A stretch of DNA of 64,000 nt from Corynebacterium sp. TAE3-ERU16 (GCF_019209935.1 NZ_JAHUTN010000011.1:1-64000), one strand, 5' to 3'. Positions 28,654-38,341 are shown, numbered from the stretch's first letter. The notes: generated by a model not told the origin, from the sequence alone. Numbers and translations: made by a program.

Positions 28654-28698
28654 GACGGACGGCCCGGCACCTCCCACTGGGGAGTGTGCCGGACCGTC
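28654..28698 (+). terminator. lysS terminator
   Basis: Imperfect stem GGCCCGGCAC-CTCCC against GGGAG-TGTGCCGGACC followed by TCCGCTTTT. It lies 11 nt beyond the lysS stop and faces the convergent membrane-protein gene, so it may serve both. Confidence 0.7.
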
Positions 28699-28713
28699 TC
28701 CGCTTTTCCGGGA

Positions 28714-29412
28714 TCAGTCCCGGCTCTCCGGCAGTTCGATGTACCGCGTCGGCCGCAGCCGCGGGATCACGAGCCGCTCGATCAGTCCGAGAACCAGCAT
28801 GAACACGATGAAGATCACGTAGATCACCGCGGTCGTGGTCACCGACCTGACCAGACCGATCTCCGTGGCGTTCATGAAGTCGTAGGGGTAGTAGCCACCG
28901 GTGGCCTGCGCCCGCCAGAACGTCCAGGCCGTCCAGACCACCGGGATGATCAGCGCACCGAGCAGGGTGCGCGGGCGCACGTCCGGGCGTTTCCGCTGCG
29001 TCATGTGGAGCAGCCAGATCACCGGGAGCAGGATCGGCATGATGCCGTGGATGATGGGCGCGGTGAACGCCTGCGTGCCGGTGTTCGGCGAGCCATCCGC
29101 GATCAGCAGGTGGTACACCAGCCCCGTTGCCATGAGCATGATCGTCGCGTCCAGCCGGAGCACCGCCCCCAGCCAGCCGCCGTCGCGGCCCCGGACGAAC
29201 CACAGTGCGTAGGAGAGACCCGCCGCGGCGCCGACGATGTTCGACCACAGGGTGAAGTACGAGTAGTAGGCCAGGAGCTTCTCGCCCGTGGACCCGAACG
29301 CGGGGTAGTCGGTGAACGGGGTGGTGGCCGCACCGTAACCACCGACGACAGCGGCGCTCACGCCGAGGAGCACCGCCACGAGTCCCAGGAACCGGATCAC
29401 TGAGGATGTCAT
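28714..29412 (-). CDS. Pr6Pr-family membrane protein
   Basis: 232 residues with six or seven hydrophobic helices. Features match the Pr6Pr (AIG1/FAR-17a-like) family: Y-F-T-x-W-S-N near 52-58, a conserved H-x-x-x-P (I-I-H-G-I-M-P) near 122-128, and Y-P-Y-D-F-M near 175-180. The family has no established bacterial role. Start at 29412 was chosen because upstream residues are charged and run into the clpC promoter. It sits between lysS and clpC, where M. tuberculosis has lsr2. Confidence 0.8.
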   Translation of the reverse strand: MTSSVIRFLGLVAVLLGVSAAVVGGYGAATTPFTDYPAFGSTGEKLLAYYSYFTLWSNIVGAAAGLSYALWFVRGRDGGWLGAVLRLDATIMLMATGLVYHLLIADGSPNTGTQAFTAPIIHGIMPILLPVIWLLHMTQRKRPDVRPRTLLGALIIPVVWTAWTFWRAQATGGYYPYDFMNATEIGLVRSVTTTAVIYVIFIVFMLVLGLIERLVIPRLRPTRYIELPESRD

Positions 29413-29465
29413 TTGGCTGACCTTACAACATGCCGTGAGCGACAATCGGCGGATTGACCCGGAAT

Positions 29466-29492
29466 CGGTCCGGAAACGGTGTTTCCGGACCG
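29466..29492. promoter_or_regulatory. 12-bp perfect palindrome upstream of clpC
   Basis: CGGTCCGGAAAC-GGT-GTTTCCGGACCG. Within it GGAAAC (29472-29477) stands 16 nt from GTT (29494-29496), which resembles a SigH-type promoter (GGAA ... GTT). Could be a repressor site or a stress promoter; it is directly followed by a ClgR-like box. Confidence 0.5.
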
Positions 29493-29493
29493 T

Positions 29494-29510
29494 GTTCGCT
29501 ACCGGCGTAC
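29494..29510 (+). promoter_or_regulatory. ClgR-like binding site
   Basis: The segment contains CGCTACCGGCG (29497-29507) within a roughly symmetric GT.CGC..C.GGCG.AC. This agrees, apart from one base, with the ClgR consensus I recall from C. glutamicum (CGC-Y-N-A-N-R-GCG), where ClgR activates clpC and clpP. It is 166 bp before the clpC start codon. Confidence 0.5.
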
Positions 29511-29675
29511 AGCGTGCCACGGAAGCGTGGAAACACTGTCTCACCTGGGGTTCGAGCCACGCTCTGACCAGAGTTGCGTCGCCTGGGGTGCACCATCGCC
29601 GGGTGGGCGGAATGTCGGCGCCCGTGCGCAGGTTACAGTGGTGGCACTAACACCCAGCGATTCCAGGGGAGAGAT

Positions 29676-32462
29676 ATGTTCGAGAGGTTTACCGACCGCG
29701 CCCGCCGCGTCATCGTCCTGGCTCAGGAGGAGGCGCGGATGCTGAACCACAATTACATCGGCACCGAGCACATCCTCCTGGGACTGATCCACGAGGGCGA
29801 GGGTGTCGCAGCGAAGGCGCTCGAGTCCATGGGTATCTCGCTGGACGCCGTGCGTCAGGAGGTCGAGGAGATCATCGGCCACGGCACCCAGCCGCACACC
29901 GGTCACATCCCCTTCACCCCGCGGGCGAAGAAGGTCCTCGAGCTCTCGCTGCGCGAGGGACTGCAGATGGGCCACAAGTACATCGGCACCGAGTTCCTGC
30001 TCCTCGGCCTCATCCGTGAGGGCGAGGGCGTCGCCGCCCAGGTGCTGGTCAAGCTCGGCGCCGACCTCCCGCGTGTCCGCCAGCAGGTCATCCAGCTGCT
30101 CTCCGGGTACGAGGGCGGCCAGGGTGATTCCCCCGAGGGTGGCCCCAGCGGGCCGGAGGCCGTCGGCGCGGGTGCCAATCCCACGGGGCGCACGGGCGGT
30201 CCCGCCGGTGAGCGTTCCAATTCGCTGGTCCTCGACCAGTTCGGCCGCAACCTGACCATCGCGGCGAAGGAGGGCAAGCTCGATCCGGTCGTCGGCCGGG
30301 AGAAGGAGATCGAGCGGATCATGCAGGTCCTCTCCCGCCGGACGAAGAACAACCCGGTGCTCATCGGCGAGCCCGGTGTCGGTAAGACCGCCGTCGTCGA
30401 GGGCCTGGCGCTGGACATCGTCAACGGCAAGGTTCCGGAGACCCTGAAGGACAAGCAGGTCTACTCGCTCGACCTCGGCTCCCTCGTCGCCGGTTCACGT
30501 TACCGCGGTGACTTCGAGGAGCGCCTGAAGAAGGTGCTCAAGGAGATCAACCAGCGCGGCGACATCATCCTGTTCATCGACGAGATCCACACCCTCGTCG
30601 GTGCAGGTGCCGCGGAAGGCGCGATCGACGCCGCCAGCCTGCTCAAGCCGAAGCTGGCCCGAGGTGAACTGCAGACCATCGGTGCGACGACGCTCGACGA
30701 GTACCGCAAGCACATCGAGAAGGACGCCGCCCTCGAGCGTCGCTTCCAGCCCGTCCAGGTCCCCGAGCCGAGTGTCGAGATGACCATCGAGATCCTCAAG
30801 GGTCTGCGCGACCGCTACGAGGCGCACCACCGGGTCTCCATCACGGACGGTGCACTGGCCGCCGCGGCGAATCTCTCGGACCGTTACATCAACGACCGCT
30901 TCCTCCCCGACAAGGCGGTCGACCTCATCGACGAGGCGGGCGCCCGCATGCGCATCAAGCGGATGACCGCGCCCGAGGGTCTGCGCGAGATCGACGAGCG
31001 CATAAACGACGTGCGCCGCGAGAAAGAGGCGGCCATCGACGAGCAGGACTTCGAGAAGGCTGCCGGCCTGCGCGACAAGGAACGCAAGCTCGGTGAGGAG
31101 CGTGCGGAGAAGGAGAAGCAGTGGCGCTCGGGTGACCTCGAGGAGGTCGCCGAGGTCGGCGAGGAGCAGATTGCCGAGGTGCTGGGCAACTGGACCGGGA
31201 TCCCCGTGTTCAAGCTCACCGAGGAGGAGTCCTCCCGGCTGCTGCGCATGGAGGATGAGCTGCACAAGCGGATCATCGGCCAGGATGACGCGGTCAAGGC
31301 CGTCTCCCGCGCGATCCGACGTACCCGTGCCGGCCTGAAGGACCCGAAGCGCCCCAGTGGTTCGTTCATCTTCGCGGGCCCGTCCGGTGTCGGCAAGACG
31401 GAGCTGTCCAAGGCGCTGGCGAACTTCCTGTTCGGCGAGGATGATGCCCTCATCCAGATCGACATGGGCGAATTCCACGACCGCTTCACCGCTTCCCGCC
31501 TCTTCGGTGCGCCCCCCGGGTACGTCGGCTACGAGGAGGGTGGCCAGCTCACCGAGAAGGTGCGCCGCAAGCCGTTCTCCGTCGTGCTGTTCGACGAGAT
31601 CGAGAAGGCGCACAAGGAGATCTACAACACCCTGCTGCAGGTGCTGGAGGAGGGCCGTCTCACCGACGGTCAGGGCCGGGTCGTCGACTTCAAGAACACG
31701 GTGCTCATCTTCACCTCGAACCTGGGTACCCAGGACATCTCCAAGGCCGTCGGCATGGGATTCTCCGGCAGCGGTGCGATGGGGGTCGAGGGGCAGTACG
31801 AGCGGATGAAGCAGAAGGTCAACGACGAGCTGAAGAAGCACTTCCGCCCCGAGTTCCTCAACCGCATCGACGATGTCGTGGTGTTCCACCAGCTCACCGA
31901 GGAACAGATCGTCGAGATGGTCGACCTCATCGCAGCACGTGTCACCAAGGCGCTGCACGCCAAGGACATGGATCTCGAGCTCACCGACAAGGCCAAGCGA
32001 CTTCTGGCCAAGCGCGGTTTCGACCCGGTGCTCGGTGCCCGTCCGCTGCGCCGCACGATCCAGCGGGAGATCGAGGACACCCTGTCCGAGAAGATCCTGT
32101 TCGGCGAGCTCGGTGCCGGTGAGATCGTCACCGTCGACGTCGAGAACTGGGACGGCGAATCCAAGGCGACCGACGCCACCTTCACGTTCACCCCGCGGCC
32201 GAAGCCGCTGCCGGAGGACGGGGAGTTCAGCGAGATCAGCGTCGAGGCCGCCGAGGCCATCAAGGACGTCTCCGACGCCGCAGATGGCGACGTTCCCGAG
32301 GGCGACACCGCCAGGGAGATCGAGGCGGAGGAGATCATCGAGTCCGCCGAGCACGTCGAGAACCCGGATCACCCGGACCAGGACAAGGGACGCAACTCCG
32401 CCCCCGACGACGACGGCGACACCGAGGCCGGCGGTGGACAGGCCCCCGCAGGCACCGTCTGA
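29676..32462 (+). CDS. clpC: ATP-dependent Clp protease ATPase subunit ClpC
   Basis: 928 residues. N-terminal double Clp-N domain (1-150), first AAA+ module (Walker A G-E-P-G-V-G-K-T near 230), a coiled-coil M domain with UVR motif (about 425-470), second AAA+ module (G-P-S-G-V-G-K-T near 572), and an acidic C-terminal tail of about 80 residues. Unfolds substrates for ClpP. Start M-F-E-R-F at 29676 is the family N-terminus with GGGGAGAG upstream. Followed by a strong hairpin at 32482-32524. Confidence 0.97.
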   Translation: MFERFTDRARRVIVLAQEEARMLNHNYIGTEHILLGLIHEGEGVAAKALESMGISLDAVRQEVEEIIGHGTQPHTGHIPFTPRAKKVLELSLREGLQMGHKYIGTEFLLLGLIREGEGVAAQVLVKLGADLPRVRQQVIQLLSGYEGGQGDSPEGGPSGPEAVGAGANPTGRTGGPAGERSNSLVLDQFGRNLTIAAKEGKLDPVVGREKEIERIMQVLSRRTKNNPVLIGEPGVGKTAVVEGLALDIVNGKVPETLKDKQVYSLDLGSLVAGSRYRGDFEERLKKVLKEINQRGDIILFIDEIHTLVGAGAAEGAIDAASLLKPKLARGELQTIGATTLDEYRKHIEKDAALERRFQPVQVPEPSVEMTIEILKGLRDRYEAHHRVSITDGALAAAANLSDRYINDRFLPDKAVDLIDEAGARMRIKRMTAPEGLREIDERINDVRREKEAAIDEQDFEKAAGLRDKERKLGEERAEKEKQWRSGDLEEVAEVGEEQIAEVLGNWTGIPVFKLTEEESSRLLRMEDELHKRIIGQDDAVKAVSRAIRRTRAGLKDPKRPSGSFIFAGPSGVGKTELSKALANFLFGEDDALIQIDMGEFHDRFTASRLFGAPPGYVGYEEGGQLTEKVRRKPFSVVLFDEIEKAHKEIYNTLLQVLEEGRLTDGQGRVVDFKNTVLIFTSNLGTQDISKAVGMGFSGSGAMGVEGQYERMKQKVNDELKKHFRPEFLNRIDDVVVFHQLTEEQIVEMVDLIAARVTKALHAKDMDLELTDKAKRLLAKRGFDPVLGARPLRRTIQREIEDTLSEKILFGELGAGEIVTVDVENWDGESKATDATFTFTPRPKPLPEDGEFSEISVEAAEAIKDVSDAADGDVPEGDTAREIEAEEIIESAEHVENPDHPDQDKGRNSAPDDDGDTEAGGGQAPAGTV

Positions 32463-32481
32463 CCAACGCTGACGCACCACG

Positions 32482-32524
32482 GCAGGGCCCCGCCCGGAGT
32501 TCGATACTCCGGGCGGGGCCCTGC
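32482..32524 (+). terminator. clpC terminator
   Basis: Perfect 19-bp stem (GCAGGGCCCCGCCCGGAGT and its complement) with a 5-nt TCGAT loop, 19 nt after the clpC stop. No T tract follows, which is common in this genus. Confidence 0.75.
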
Positions 32525-32803
32525 TCCGTGTCCGGCCGTCGGTTCCGGGACGCATGATCTCGCCCGGGCGGTGCTCCCGCAGCACGAACCGCGCCGAGGC
32601 CCCCGGGACGTCGGGTGTGAGGGGCCACGGGTCGAACCCGGTGAAGGACACCCGCGAATAAGACCGGTCGCGGGCGGCGCCCCGGGCGGTCGTAGAATCG
32701 GGTGGAATGGTGTTTCCTCCGGAGAATCCGGCACGAACGGACCGTGGAATACCCGGGTGTGTCCGATCGGGCATGTCCACCAATCGAGCAAGCAGGAGAA
32801 TCA
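32525..32803. other. intergenic region with promoter for the DUF4236 gene
   Basis: No gene seen. TAGAAT at 32693-32698 is the best -10 hexamer; AGGAG at 32793-32797 serves the small gene at 32804. Confidence 0.45.
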
Positions 32804-32974
32804 GTGGGGCTGAACTACCGTCGACGCAAATCACTCGGCAAGGGCACGTGGCTCAATCTGTCGGGATCGGGGGCGTCCGTGTCCAAGCGGTTCGGGCCGC
32901 TCACGGTCAACTCCCGGGGCCGGGTCTCGCTCCGGCTCCCGGGCGGACTCAACTGGCGCGGTCGCTGGCGCTGA
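32804..32974 (+). CDS. small DUF4236-like protein
   Basis: 56 residues, very basic (pI high). The start M-G-L-N-Y-R-R-R-K-S and the following L-N-L-S-G-S-G-A-S-V-S-K-R-F-G match the DUF4236 pattern (R-K-S, L-N-L-S-x-S-G-x-S), a short domain of unknown function seen at the N-terminus of phage and bacterial proteins. GTG start with AGGAG 6 nt upstream. It precedes the exporter gene by 62 bp and may be co-transcribed with it. Confidence 0.72.
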   Translation: MGLNYRRRKSLGKGTWLNLSGSGASVSKRFGPLTVNSRGRVSLRLPGGLNWRGRWR

Positions 32975-33036
32975 GCCCGCCCGGTGGCGGGACGAACCAC
33001 GGAAGACCCGGTGAGACGTGAGGAAGGTGACTGGTT

Positions 33037-34422
33037 GTGGCGGATGGCAGCCGATCGGACGGTGAGCTGCAGCAGCTTATGCAGCTCCAGCAGCAGATGG
33101 GACGGGAGGCCGACGCGGTCCTGAGACTCGGCCTGATGATGACTGCCGCAGGCACCGGGGGGTACCGGGTGCTGCGCGCGATGAAGCGGGCCGCACGATC
33201 CCTCGGATTCGACCGGCTGGACGCCATCGTGTCCGTCAACACGATCACGTGCACGTTCCACCGGTGCGACATGTTCCGCACCGTCGTCGCGAACCACCAC
33301 GAGCCTTCGGTCGACGCCTCCCGGATCGAGGCACTGGAGGATCTCACCCACCACATGCACCGCCGGTTCACCGTGGAGGAACTCAACCACCGGCTCGACG
33401 TCATCGAACGCACCGTGGTCAAACGCTGGTCCCGGCTGCTGCTCGCCATGGCGGCGGGGGTCGCCTGCGCCTCCTTCGCGGTCCTCAACCGCTATCCCGC
33501 CAGCGAGGCCGCGGTCGTCGCGGTCTCGGCGGCGTGCGGGCAGTTCGTCCGGGTGACCCTCGGTCGTAGGCACTTCAACCAGCTCGGCACCGTGTCCGCG
33601 GCCGGCGCCGTGGCGTGTCTCGTGTACTGGGCGGTCACGGTGCTGATCGGGATGATCGGGGACACCGACACGACCTCCTTCGCCGCCGGTTACGTCGCCG
33701 CGGTCCTGTTCCTCATCCCCGGGTTCCCGCTGTTCTCGGCGCTGCTGGACCTGACCCGCTTCGACATCACCGCGGGAATCTCCCGGTTGACCTACGCGGT
33801 GAGCGTCATCATCACCGCGACGATCTCCGTCGGGATGGTCAGTCTCGTGACCGGGCTCAACCCACTGCCCGCGAGCCCCGGGCCACCTTCCCCGGCATGG
33901 TGGGCGGCGGCCGCCGCCGCGAGCTTCCTCGGTGTCGCGGGGTTCGCGCTGCTGTTCAACTGCTCGCGCCGCATGGTGCTGCTCGGGGCGTCCGTCGCGA
34001 TGGTCGCGAACATGACCCGGCTCGTGCTCGTGTTCCACCACGTGCCGCAGCACCTCGCCGCCTTCATCGCCGGAGTGCTCGTCGGCGTCATCGCCGCACT
34101 GATCCACCGGTCCGCCCGGGTTCCGAGGATCACCGTGACGGTGCCGGCCTCGGTCATCATGATTCCCGGTGTCGCCATGTACACCTCGATGTACGCGTTG
34201 AATACCGGGGACATGGACCTCGCGATGTCGGCGGCCGCTTCGGCGGCGTTGGTCGTCGTCTGCATTGCGGCGGGGCTGGCGCTCGCCAGGATGCTCACGG
34301 ATCCGGACTGGGCCTACGGTCGGAGCATCGACCTGCACAAGCAGCTCACCGATCCGGCGCAGCACCCCGGCGGGGCAGACCTATCCGACCGTCCCCGTAC
34401 TCCTCGGCGAGACCGTCACTGA
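33037..34422 (+). CDS. ThrE-family threonine/serine exporter-like membrane protein
   Basis: 461 residues. Soluble N-terminal domain (about 20-130) with the ThrE/DUF1212 features L-R-L-G-L-M-M near 28 and C-T-F-H near 70, followed by about ten membrane helices (130-430) including P-G-F-P-L-F near 229-234. The fold matches ThrE, which exports threonine and serine by proton exchange. A second family member lies at 50921-52519, and by gene order that one is the ThrE counterpart; the substrate of this copy is open. AGGAAGG precedes the GTG. Its 3' end overlaps mutY on the other strand by 77 bp. Confidence 0.85.
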   Translation: MADGSRSDGELQQLMQLQQQMGREADAVLRLGLMMTAAGTGGYRVLRAMKRAARSLGFDRLDAIVSVNTITCTFHRCDMFRTVVANHHEPSVDASRIEALEDLTHHMHRRFTVEELNHRLDVIERTVVKRWSRLLLAMAAGVACASFAVLNRYPASEAAVVAVSAACGQFVRVTLGRRHFNQLGTVSAAGAVACLVYWAVTVLIGMIGDTDTTSFAAGYVAAVLFLIPGFPLFSALLDLTRFDITAGISRLTYAVSVIITATISVGMVSLVTGLNPLPASPGPPSPAWWAAAAAASFLGVAGFALLFNCSRRMVLLGASVAMVANMTRLVLVFHHVPQHLAAFIAGVLVGVIAALIHRSARVPRITVTVPASVIMIPGVAMYTSMYALNTGDMDLAMSAAASAALVVVCIAAGLALARMLTDPDWAYGRSIDLHKQLTDPAQHPGGADLSDRPRTPRRDRH

Positions 34423-35242
34423 GAAGCCCGAGCAGCGCCCGGGCACGCTGCTCCTCATCGGGCCACACGGCGTCCACCACGCGTCGGTGCACCGGCCCGT
34501 CCGCGTCCCGAAGCACCGCCATGATCTTTCCCCGCACCTGCCGGTCGGTGCCCGCGAACTTCTGCACCCGTTTCCGCGCCGCTCCGAGTTCCCCCTCTGT
34601 CGGCGCGGGGCAACCGGCCCGCTGCCACGCGCATTCCGTGCGCAACGGGCAGGCGTCACAGTCCGGGCGTGCGGCGGTGCACACCAGGGCGCCGAGCTCC
34701 ATCAGCGCCACCGAGAACCGGGGGACCAGCTCCGGATCGGAGGGCAGGATCGATTCGACGTCGTCGAGGTCCCGGCGCCGTGGAGTCCCGGGGAGAAAGC
34801 GTCCCTCAATGAGCCGCCGGTACACGCGTCTCACGTTGGTGTCCACCACCGGAACGGGTCTCCCGTACGCGAACGCGGCCACGGCCCGCGCGGTGTAGTC
34901 ACCGATCCCGGGGAGCGCGAGCAGCTCATCGACGTCGTCGGGAACCCGGCCATCGTGCCGGGTGGCGATCACCGCCGCGCACTCCTGCAGCCGGAGGGCC
35001 CGGCGGGGATAACCGAGGCGTCCCCAGGCCCGCAGGACCTCATCGGTGCCCGCCGCCGCCAGATCCGCCGGGGTCGGCCAGCGTCGCATCCACTCGCGCC
35101 AGATCGGCTCCACCCGGCGGACCGGGGTCTGCTGGCTCATCACCTCGGACAGCAGCACCCCCCACGCCCCCGTCGAGGGGGTGCGCCAGACTAGGTCACG
35201 CCGGTTGGCGTCGTACCAGCGCAGGAGGGTCCGGGTGATCAC
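34346..35242 (-). CDS. mutY: adenine DNA glycosylase
   Basis: 298 residues. Removes adenine mispaired with 8-oxoguanine. Helix-hairpin-helix L-P-G-I-G-D-Y-T-A near 129-137, catalytic Glu in L-S-E-V-M-S-Q-Q-T near 31, catalytic Asp in V-V-D-T-N-V near 152, and a 4Fe-4S cluster motif C-X6-C-X2-C-X5-C near 209-225. Slightly shorter than E. coli MutY (350), so the C-terminal 8-oxoG-recognition domain is reduced. Divergent from the carbonic anhydrase gene. Confidence 0.95.
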   Translation of the reverse strand: MITRTLLRWYDANRRDLVWRTPSTGAWGVLLSEVMSQQTPVRRVEPIWREWMRRWPTPADLAAAGTDEVLRAWGRLGYPRRALRLQECAAVIATRHDGRVPDDVDELLALPGIGDYTARAVAAFAYGRPVPVVDTNVRRVYRRLIEGRFLPGTPRRRDLDDVESILPSDPELVPRFSVALMELGALVCTAARPDCDACPLRTECAWQRAGCPAPTEGELGAARKRVQKFAGTDRQVRGKIMAVLRDADGPVHRRVVDAVWPDEEQRARALLGLLSDGLAEEYGDGRIGLPRRGAAPDR

Positions 35243-35329
35243 AAGGGCAGGAGTCTATCGGGTTCCGGTCCCCGGTCACACATCGTCCATAATGTCCCGC
35301 GGCGGACCCCGACGGTGCACAATTGAATC

Positions 35330-35977
35330 ATGACGAACACCCTTTCACCGGATGAAGACCGGGCCCCCCGAAATCCGAAGGCCGTGTGGGCCGCGCTGAT
35401 GGAGGGCAACCGTCGTTTCATGAACTTCTCGGTGGAACGCCCGAACCAGGACGCTCTGCGCCGCAGTCAGCTCACCCAGGGACAGGAACCGCTGGCTGTT
35501 GTTCTCGCCTGTTCCGACTCGCGGGTCCCCGTGGAGCTCATCTTCGACCAGGGACTCGGTGACGTCTTCGTCATCCGTACCGCGGGCGAGATCATCGACC
35601 TCGCGGTACTCGGTTCGCTGGAGTACGCGGTGGAGTCCCTCCACGTCCCGCTCGTCGTCGTCCTCGGACACGAGTCCTGCGGTGCCGTCGGGGCGACGAT
35701 GGCGGCACTGGACGGGCACGAGATCCCCGGGGGATTCCAGCGCGTGCTCATCGAGAAGGTCAGCCCCTCGATCCTCGACGCCCGGGCTGCGGGACGCCGC
35801 ACCATCGAGGAGTTCGAGGCGCATCACGTGGCCGAGACGGTCGACCAGGTCCTGTCCCGGTCACCCGAGATCAAGGCCCGGGTGTCGAAGGGGACCTGCG
35901 GCATCGTCGGTGTCCGGTACCGCCTGTACGACGGGATGGCGGAGCCCGTGGTCACCATCGGTGTCAACGACGACTGA
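35330..35977 (+). CDS. beta-class carbonic anhydrase
   Basis: 215 residues. Interconverts CO2 and bicarbonate. Zinc ligands Cys61, His114 and Cys117 and the Asp63-Arg65 dyad (A-C-S-D-S-R-V-P and G-H-E-S-C-G-A-V) are all present. It supplies bicarbonate for carboxylases. CATAAT near 35289 is a plausible -10 box. Gene order next to mutY matches C. glutamicum bca and M. tuberculosis canB as recalled. Confidence 0.95.
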   Translation: MTNTLSPDEDRAPRNPKAVWAALMEGNRRFMNFSVERPNQDALRRSQLTQGQEPLAVVLACSDSRVPVELIFDQGLGDVFVIRTAGEIIDLAVLGSLEYAVESLHVPLVVVLGHESCGAVGATMAALDGHEIPGGFQRVLIEKVSPSILDARAAGRRTIEEFEAHHVAETVDQVLSRSPEIKARVSKGTCGIVGVRYRLYDGMAEPVVTIGVNDD

Positions 35978-36044
35978 CAAAACAGACGGGGACACGCCGC
36001 AGGACTGACACGTGCGCGGCGCGACGCCGCATAGACTCAGGCTC

Positions 36045-36791
36045 GTGGACAACAGAAACCGTCGACTGCCCAGAGAGATCTACATCCGCCGCCGGGTGGC
36101 GGCGGGCGTCGTGCTGATCATCGTCGTGTTCCTGGTCGGATGGCTGATCTCGGCGCTCGTCGGCGGTAACGACCCGCAGCCGACCGCTGCGGAGGGAACG
36201 GAGACCACCACCTCCACCCGGGGGACGACAGCCGCGGAGGCCTCCCGGACGTCCACCGGTTCCACCACCGAACGCGGAACCGCGACGGCCGCGACCACGG
36301 CGGGTAAACGGCCCGCTGATGAACCGAAGAAGGACAAGCCGTACGCCGGGTCGGAATCCACCGCACCGACGGCGGAACAGGCGCCGTCCGAGCGGAAGAA
36401 GACCTGCGAGCTCAGCGATCTCATCATCACCGCCACTTCCGATCAGGCCGCGTACGCGCCTGACGTCCAGCCCAGTTTCTACATGGCGGTGAAGAACCCC
36501 ACCGCCGCCGACTGCGAGATCGATCTCGGGGAGAACGTCCTCCGCTTCGAGGTGTACGACCTGGCCACCAACCGCCGGGTCTGGTCCGACGTCGACTGCA
36601 ACCCCGCCGTGGATGTCACCGAGCGGACGTTCCCCGCGGGGGAGGAGCGCTACTACGAGGCCGTCTGGTCCCGGACGAATTCCGCACCGGGCAGCTGCGG
36701 GGACCGGACGCAGGTTCCGGCCGGCGGCTACTACCTGCACACCCTCGTCGGCGGCAACCACTCGGATGCGCACCCGTTCAACCTGATGTGA
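36045..36791 (+). CDS. membrane-anchored protein of unknown function (Rv3587c-like by position)
   Basis: 248 residues: basic N-terminus, one membrane helix (about 18-38), a Thr/Ala/Glu-rich linker (45-115), and a C-terminal domain of about 130 residues (from C-E-L-S-D-L) with four cysteines that may form two disulfides in the extracytoplasmic space. The same strand and position beside the carbonic anhydrase gene correspond to Rv3587c of M. tuberculosis as I recall it. TAGACT ends 7 nt before the GTG, so translation is probably leaderless. Confidence 0.7.
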   Translation: MDNRNRRLPREIYIRRRVAAGVVLIIVVFLVGWLISALVGGNDPQPTAAEGTETTTSTRGTTAAEASRTSTGSTTERGTATAATTAGKRPADEPKKDKPYAGSESTAPTAEQAPSERKKTCELSDLIITATSDQAAYAPDVQPSFYMAVKNPTAADCEIDLGENVLRFEVYDLATNRRVWSDVDCNPAVDVTERTFPAGEERYYEAVWSRTNSAPGSCGDRTQVPAGGYYLHTLVGGNHSDAHPFNLM

Positions 36792-36802
36792 CGCCGCGGC
36801 GC

Positions 36803-38221
36803 TCAGCCGAGGGCCGCGATCGCCTCCCCGATGGTGCCCACCCGCGTTATCCGCATCCCCGGAACGCTGAGATCGTCCCCGGACGGCACGATCGCGGACA
36901 CGTAGCCCAGACGCGCGGCCTCCTGGAGCCGCCGCCGTAGATCCGGTACCCGCCTGATCTCCCCGGCCAGACCGACCTCACCCAGCACCACGGTCTTGGG
37001 TGCTATCGGGCGACCGTCCATCGCGGACACGGTGGCGAGAGCGACCGCGAGATCCGCCGCCGGTTCCCCGACCTTCATGCCGCCCACGGTCGCGATGTAG
37101 ACCTCCCGGTCGAAGGACGGACGACCGGCCCGTGCCGAGAGAACCGCGAGCACCATCGGAACCCGGGTCGCGTCGAGGCCGGTGACGGCCCGTCGGGGAT
37201 TCTTCGACTGGGTCGGCACCAGGAGGGACTGGACCTCCGCGAGTATCGGACGGACCCCGTCCATCGCGACCGTCACCGCGGTCCCGTCGGGGGTGGAGTC
37301 ACGGTGGGACAGGAACAGTCCCGAGGGGTCCTCCACCTCCCGGATCCCGTCCCCTGTCTGCTCGAAACACCCGACCTCGTCGGTGGCCCCGAACCGGTTC
37401 TTGATGCCGCGCAGCATCCGCAGCGAGGAATGCCGGTCACCCTCGAAGGTCAGGACCACATCGACCAGGTGCTCGAGCACCCTCGGGCCGGCGACGGACC
37501 CGTCCTTGGTGACGTGACCGACGAGAAGCACGGGGATGCCGGAGGTCTTGGCGAGGGTGGTCAGCGCGGCGGTGGTGGCGCGGGACTGGGCGACACCGCC
37601 CGACACCCCCTCGACCCCGCTGATGTGCATGGTCTGGACGGAATCCACGATGAGCAGACTCGGCTTGAGCTGCTCGACGTGACCGAACACGACGTCGAGA
37701 TCCGATTCCGCGGCGAGGTACAGCGTCGGTTGGAGGCCCCCGGTGCGTTGGGCGCGCATCCGTACCTGGCCCGCGGATTCCTCGGCGGTGATGTAGAGGG
37801 CCGTTCGGGTGTCGGCGGACGGATCGTCCGGGCCGGCCTTCGCGGAGGGCTGGGCCGCCCAGCGGGCGGCCACCTCCAGCAGGAGCGTCGACTTGCCCAC
37901 GCCGGGTTCGCCCGCGAGAAGCACCACGGAGCCGGGGACGATGCCGTCGCCGAGGACCCGGTCGAGTTCGCCGATACCGGTGGATACCGTCGTCGCGGTC
38001 GCCGGGTCGATGCGGCTGATCGGTACCGCGGGTGACGTCGGGGTCAGTCCGGTCGGGAGGTTCCCGCCGACCGCGGCACCGGCGGCCCCGGTCCCGCCCG
38101 CCGTTGCCCGGGACTCGGTGAGGGTGCCCCACCCGCCGCAGTCCGGGCAGCGTCCCAACCACTTCGGTGTGCTGTAGCCGCACTCTGAGCAGGTGTGCAC
38201 GCTGCGGGGTTTCTTCGCCAT
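36803..38221 (-). CDS. radA: DNA repair protein RadA
   Basis: 472 residues. N-terminal zinc finger C-S-E-C-G...C-P-D-C-G (residues ~12-28), RecA-like ATPase with G-E-P-G-V-G-K-S-T near 103-111, the RadA-specific K-N-R-F-G near 276-280, and a Lon-like C-terminal domain. Branch-migration helicase-like factor in recombination. Start M-A-K-K at 38221 puts the zinc finger at the usual place; TAGGGT lies 7 nt upstream, again a leaderless arrangement. Convergent with the gene at 36045 with only 11 bp between. Confidence 0.96.
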   Translation of the reverse strand: MAKKPRSVHTCSECGYSTPKWLGRCPDCGGWGTLTESRATAGGTGAAGAAVGGNLPTGLTPTSPAVPISRIDPATATTVSTGIGELDRVLGDGIVPGSVVLLAGEPGVGKSTLLLEVAARWAAQPSAKAGPDDPSADTRTALYITAEESAGQVRMRAQRTGGLQPTLYLAAESDLDVVFGHVEQLKPSLLIVDSVQTMHISGVEGVSGGVAQSRATTAALTTLAKTSGIPVLLVGHVTKDGSVAGPRVLEHLVDVVLTFEGDRHSSLRMLRGIKNRFGATDEVGCFEQTGDGIREVEDPSGLFLSHRDSTPDGTAVTVAMDGVRPILAEVQSLLVPTQSKNPRRAVTGLDATRVPMVLAVLSARAGRPSFDREVYIATVGGMKVGEPAADLAVALATVSAMDGRPIAPKTVVLGEVGLAGEIRRVPDLRRRLQEAARLGYVSAIVPSGDDLSVPGMRITRVGTIGEAIAALG

Positions 38222-38288
38222 GGGAACCACCCTAACGCGTGGGCCCGACACGGCTGCGAAAGGGTGTTCGAACCGGGTGGGGGGCGCG

Positions 38289-38325
38289 AAAACGGCCACT
38301 CCCGCGTCAGGGAGTGGCCGTTTCG
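38289..38325 (-). terminator. terminator of the LpqE-like gene
   Basis: Stem of about 14 bp (ACGGCCACTCCC and its complement) with a 6-nt loop; on the minus strand the stem is followed by a CGTTTTCG tract. It lies 17 nt beyond the lipoprotein stop and before radA. Confidence 0.7.
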
Positions 38326-38341
38326 TGGAGGGGATCAGGGG

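Noticed and set aside
29540..29575. GGTTCGAGCC, resembling a tRNA T-loop
   Set aside because: The flanking bases do not form a T-stem or acceptor stem, so no tRNA cloverleaf can be built on either strand.
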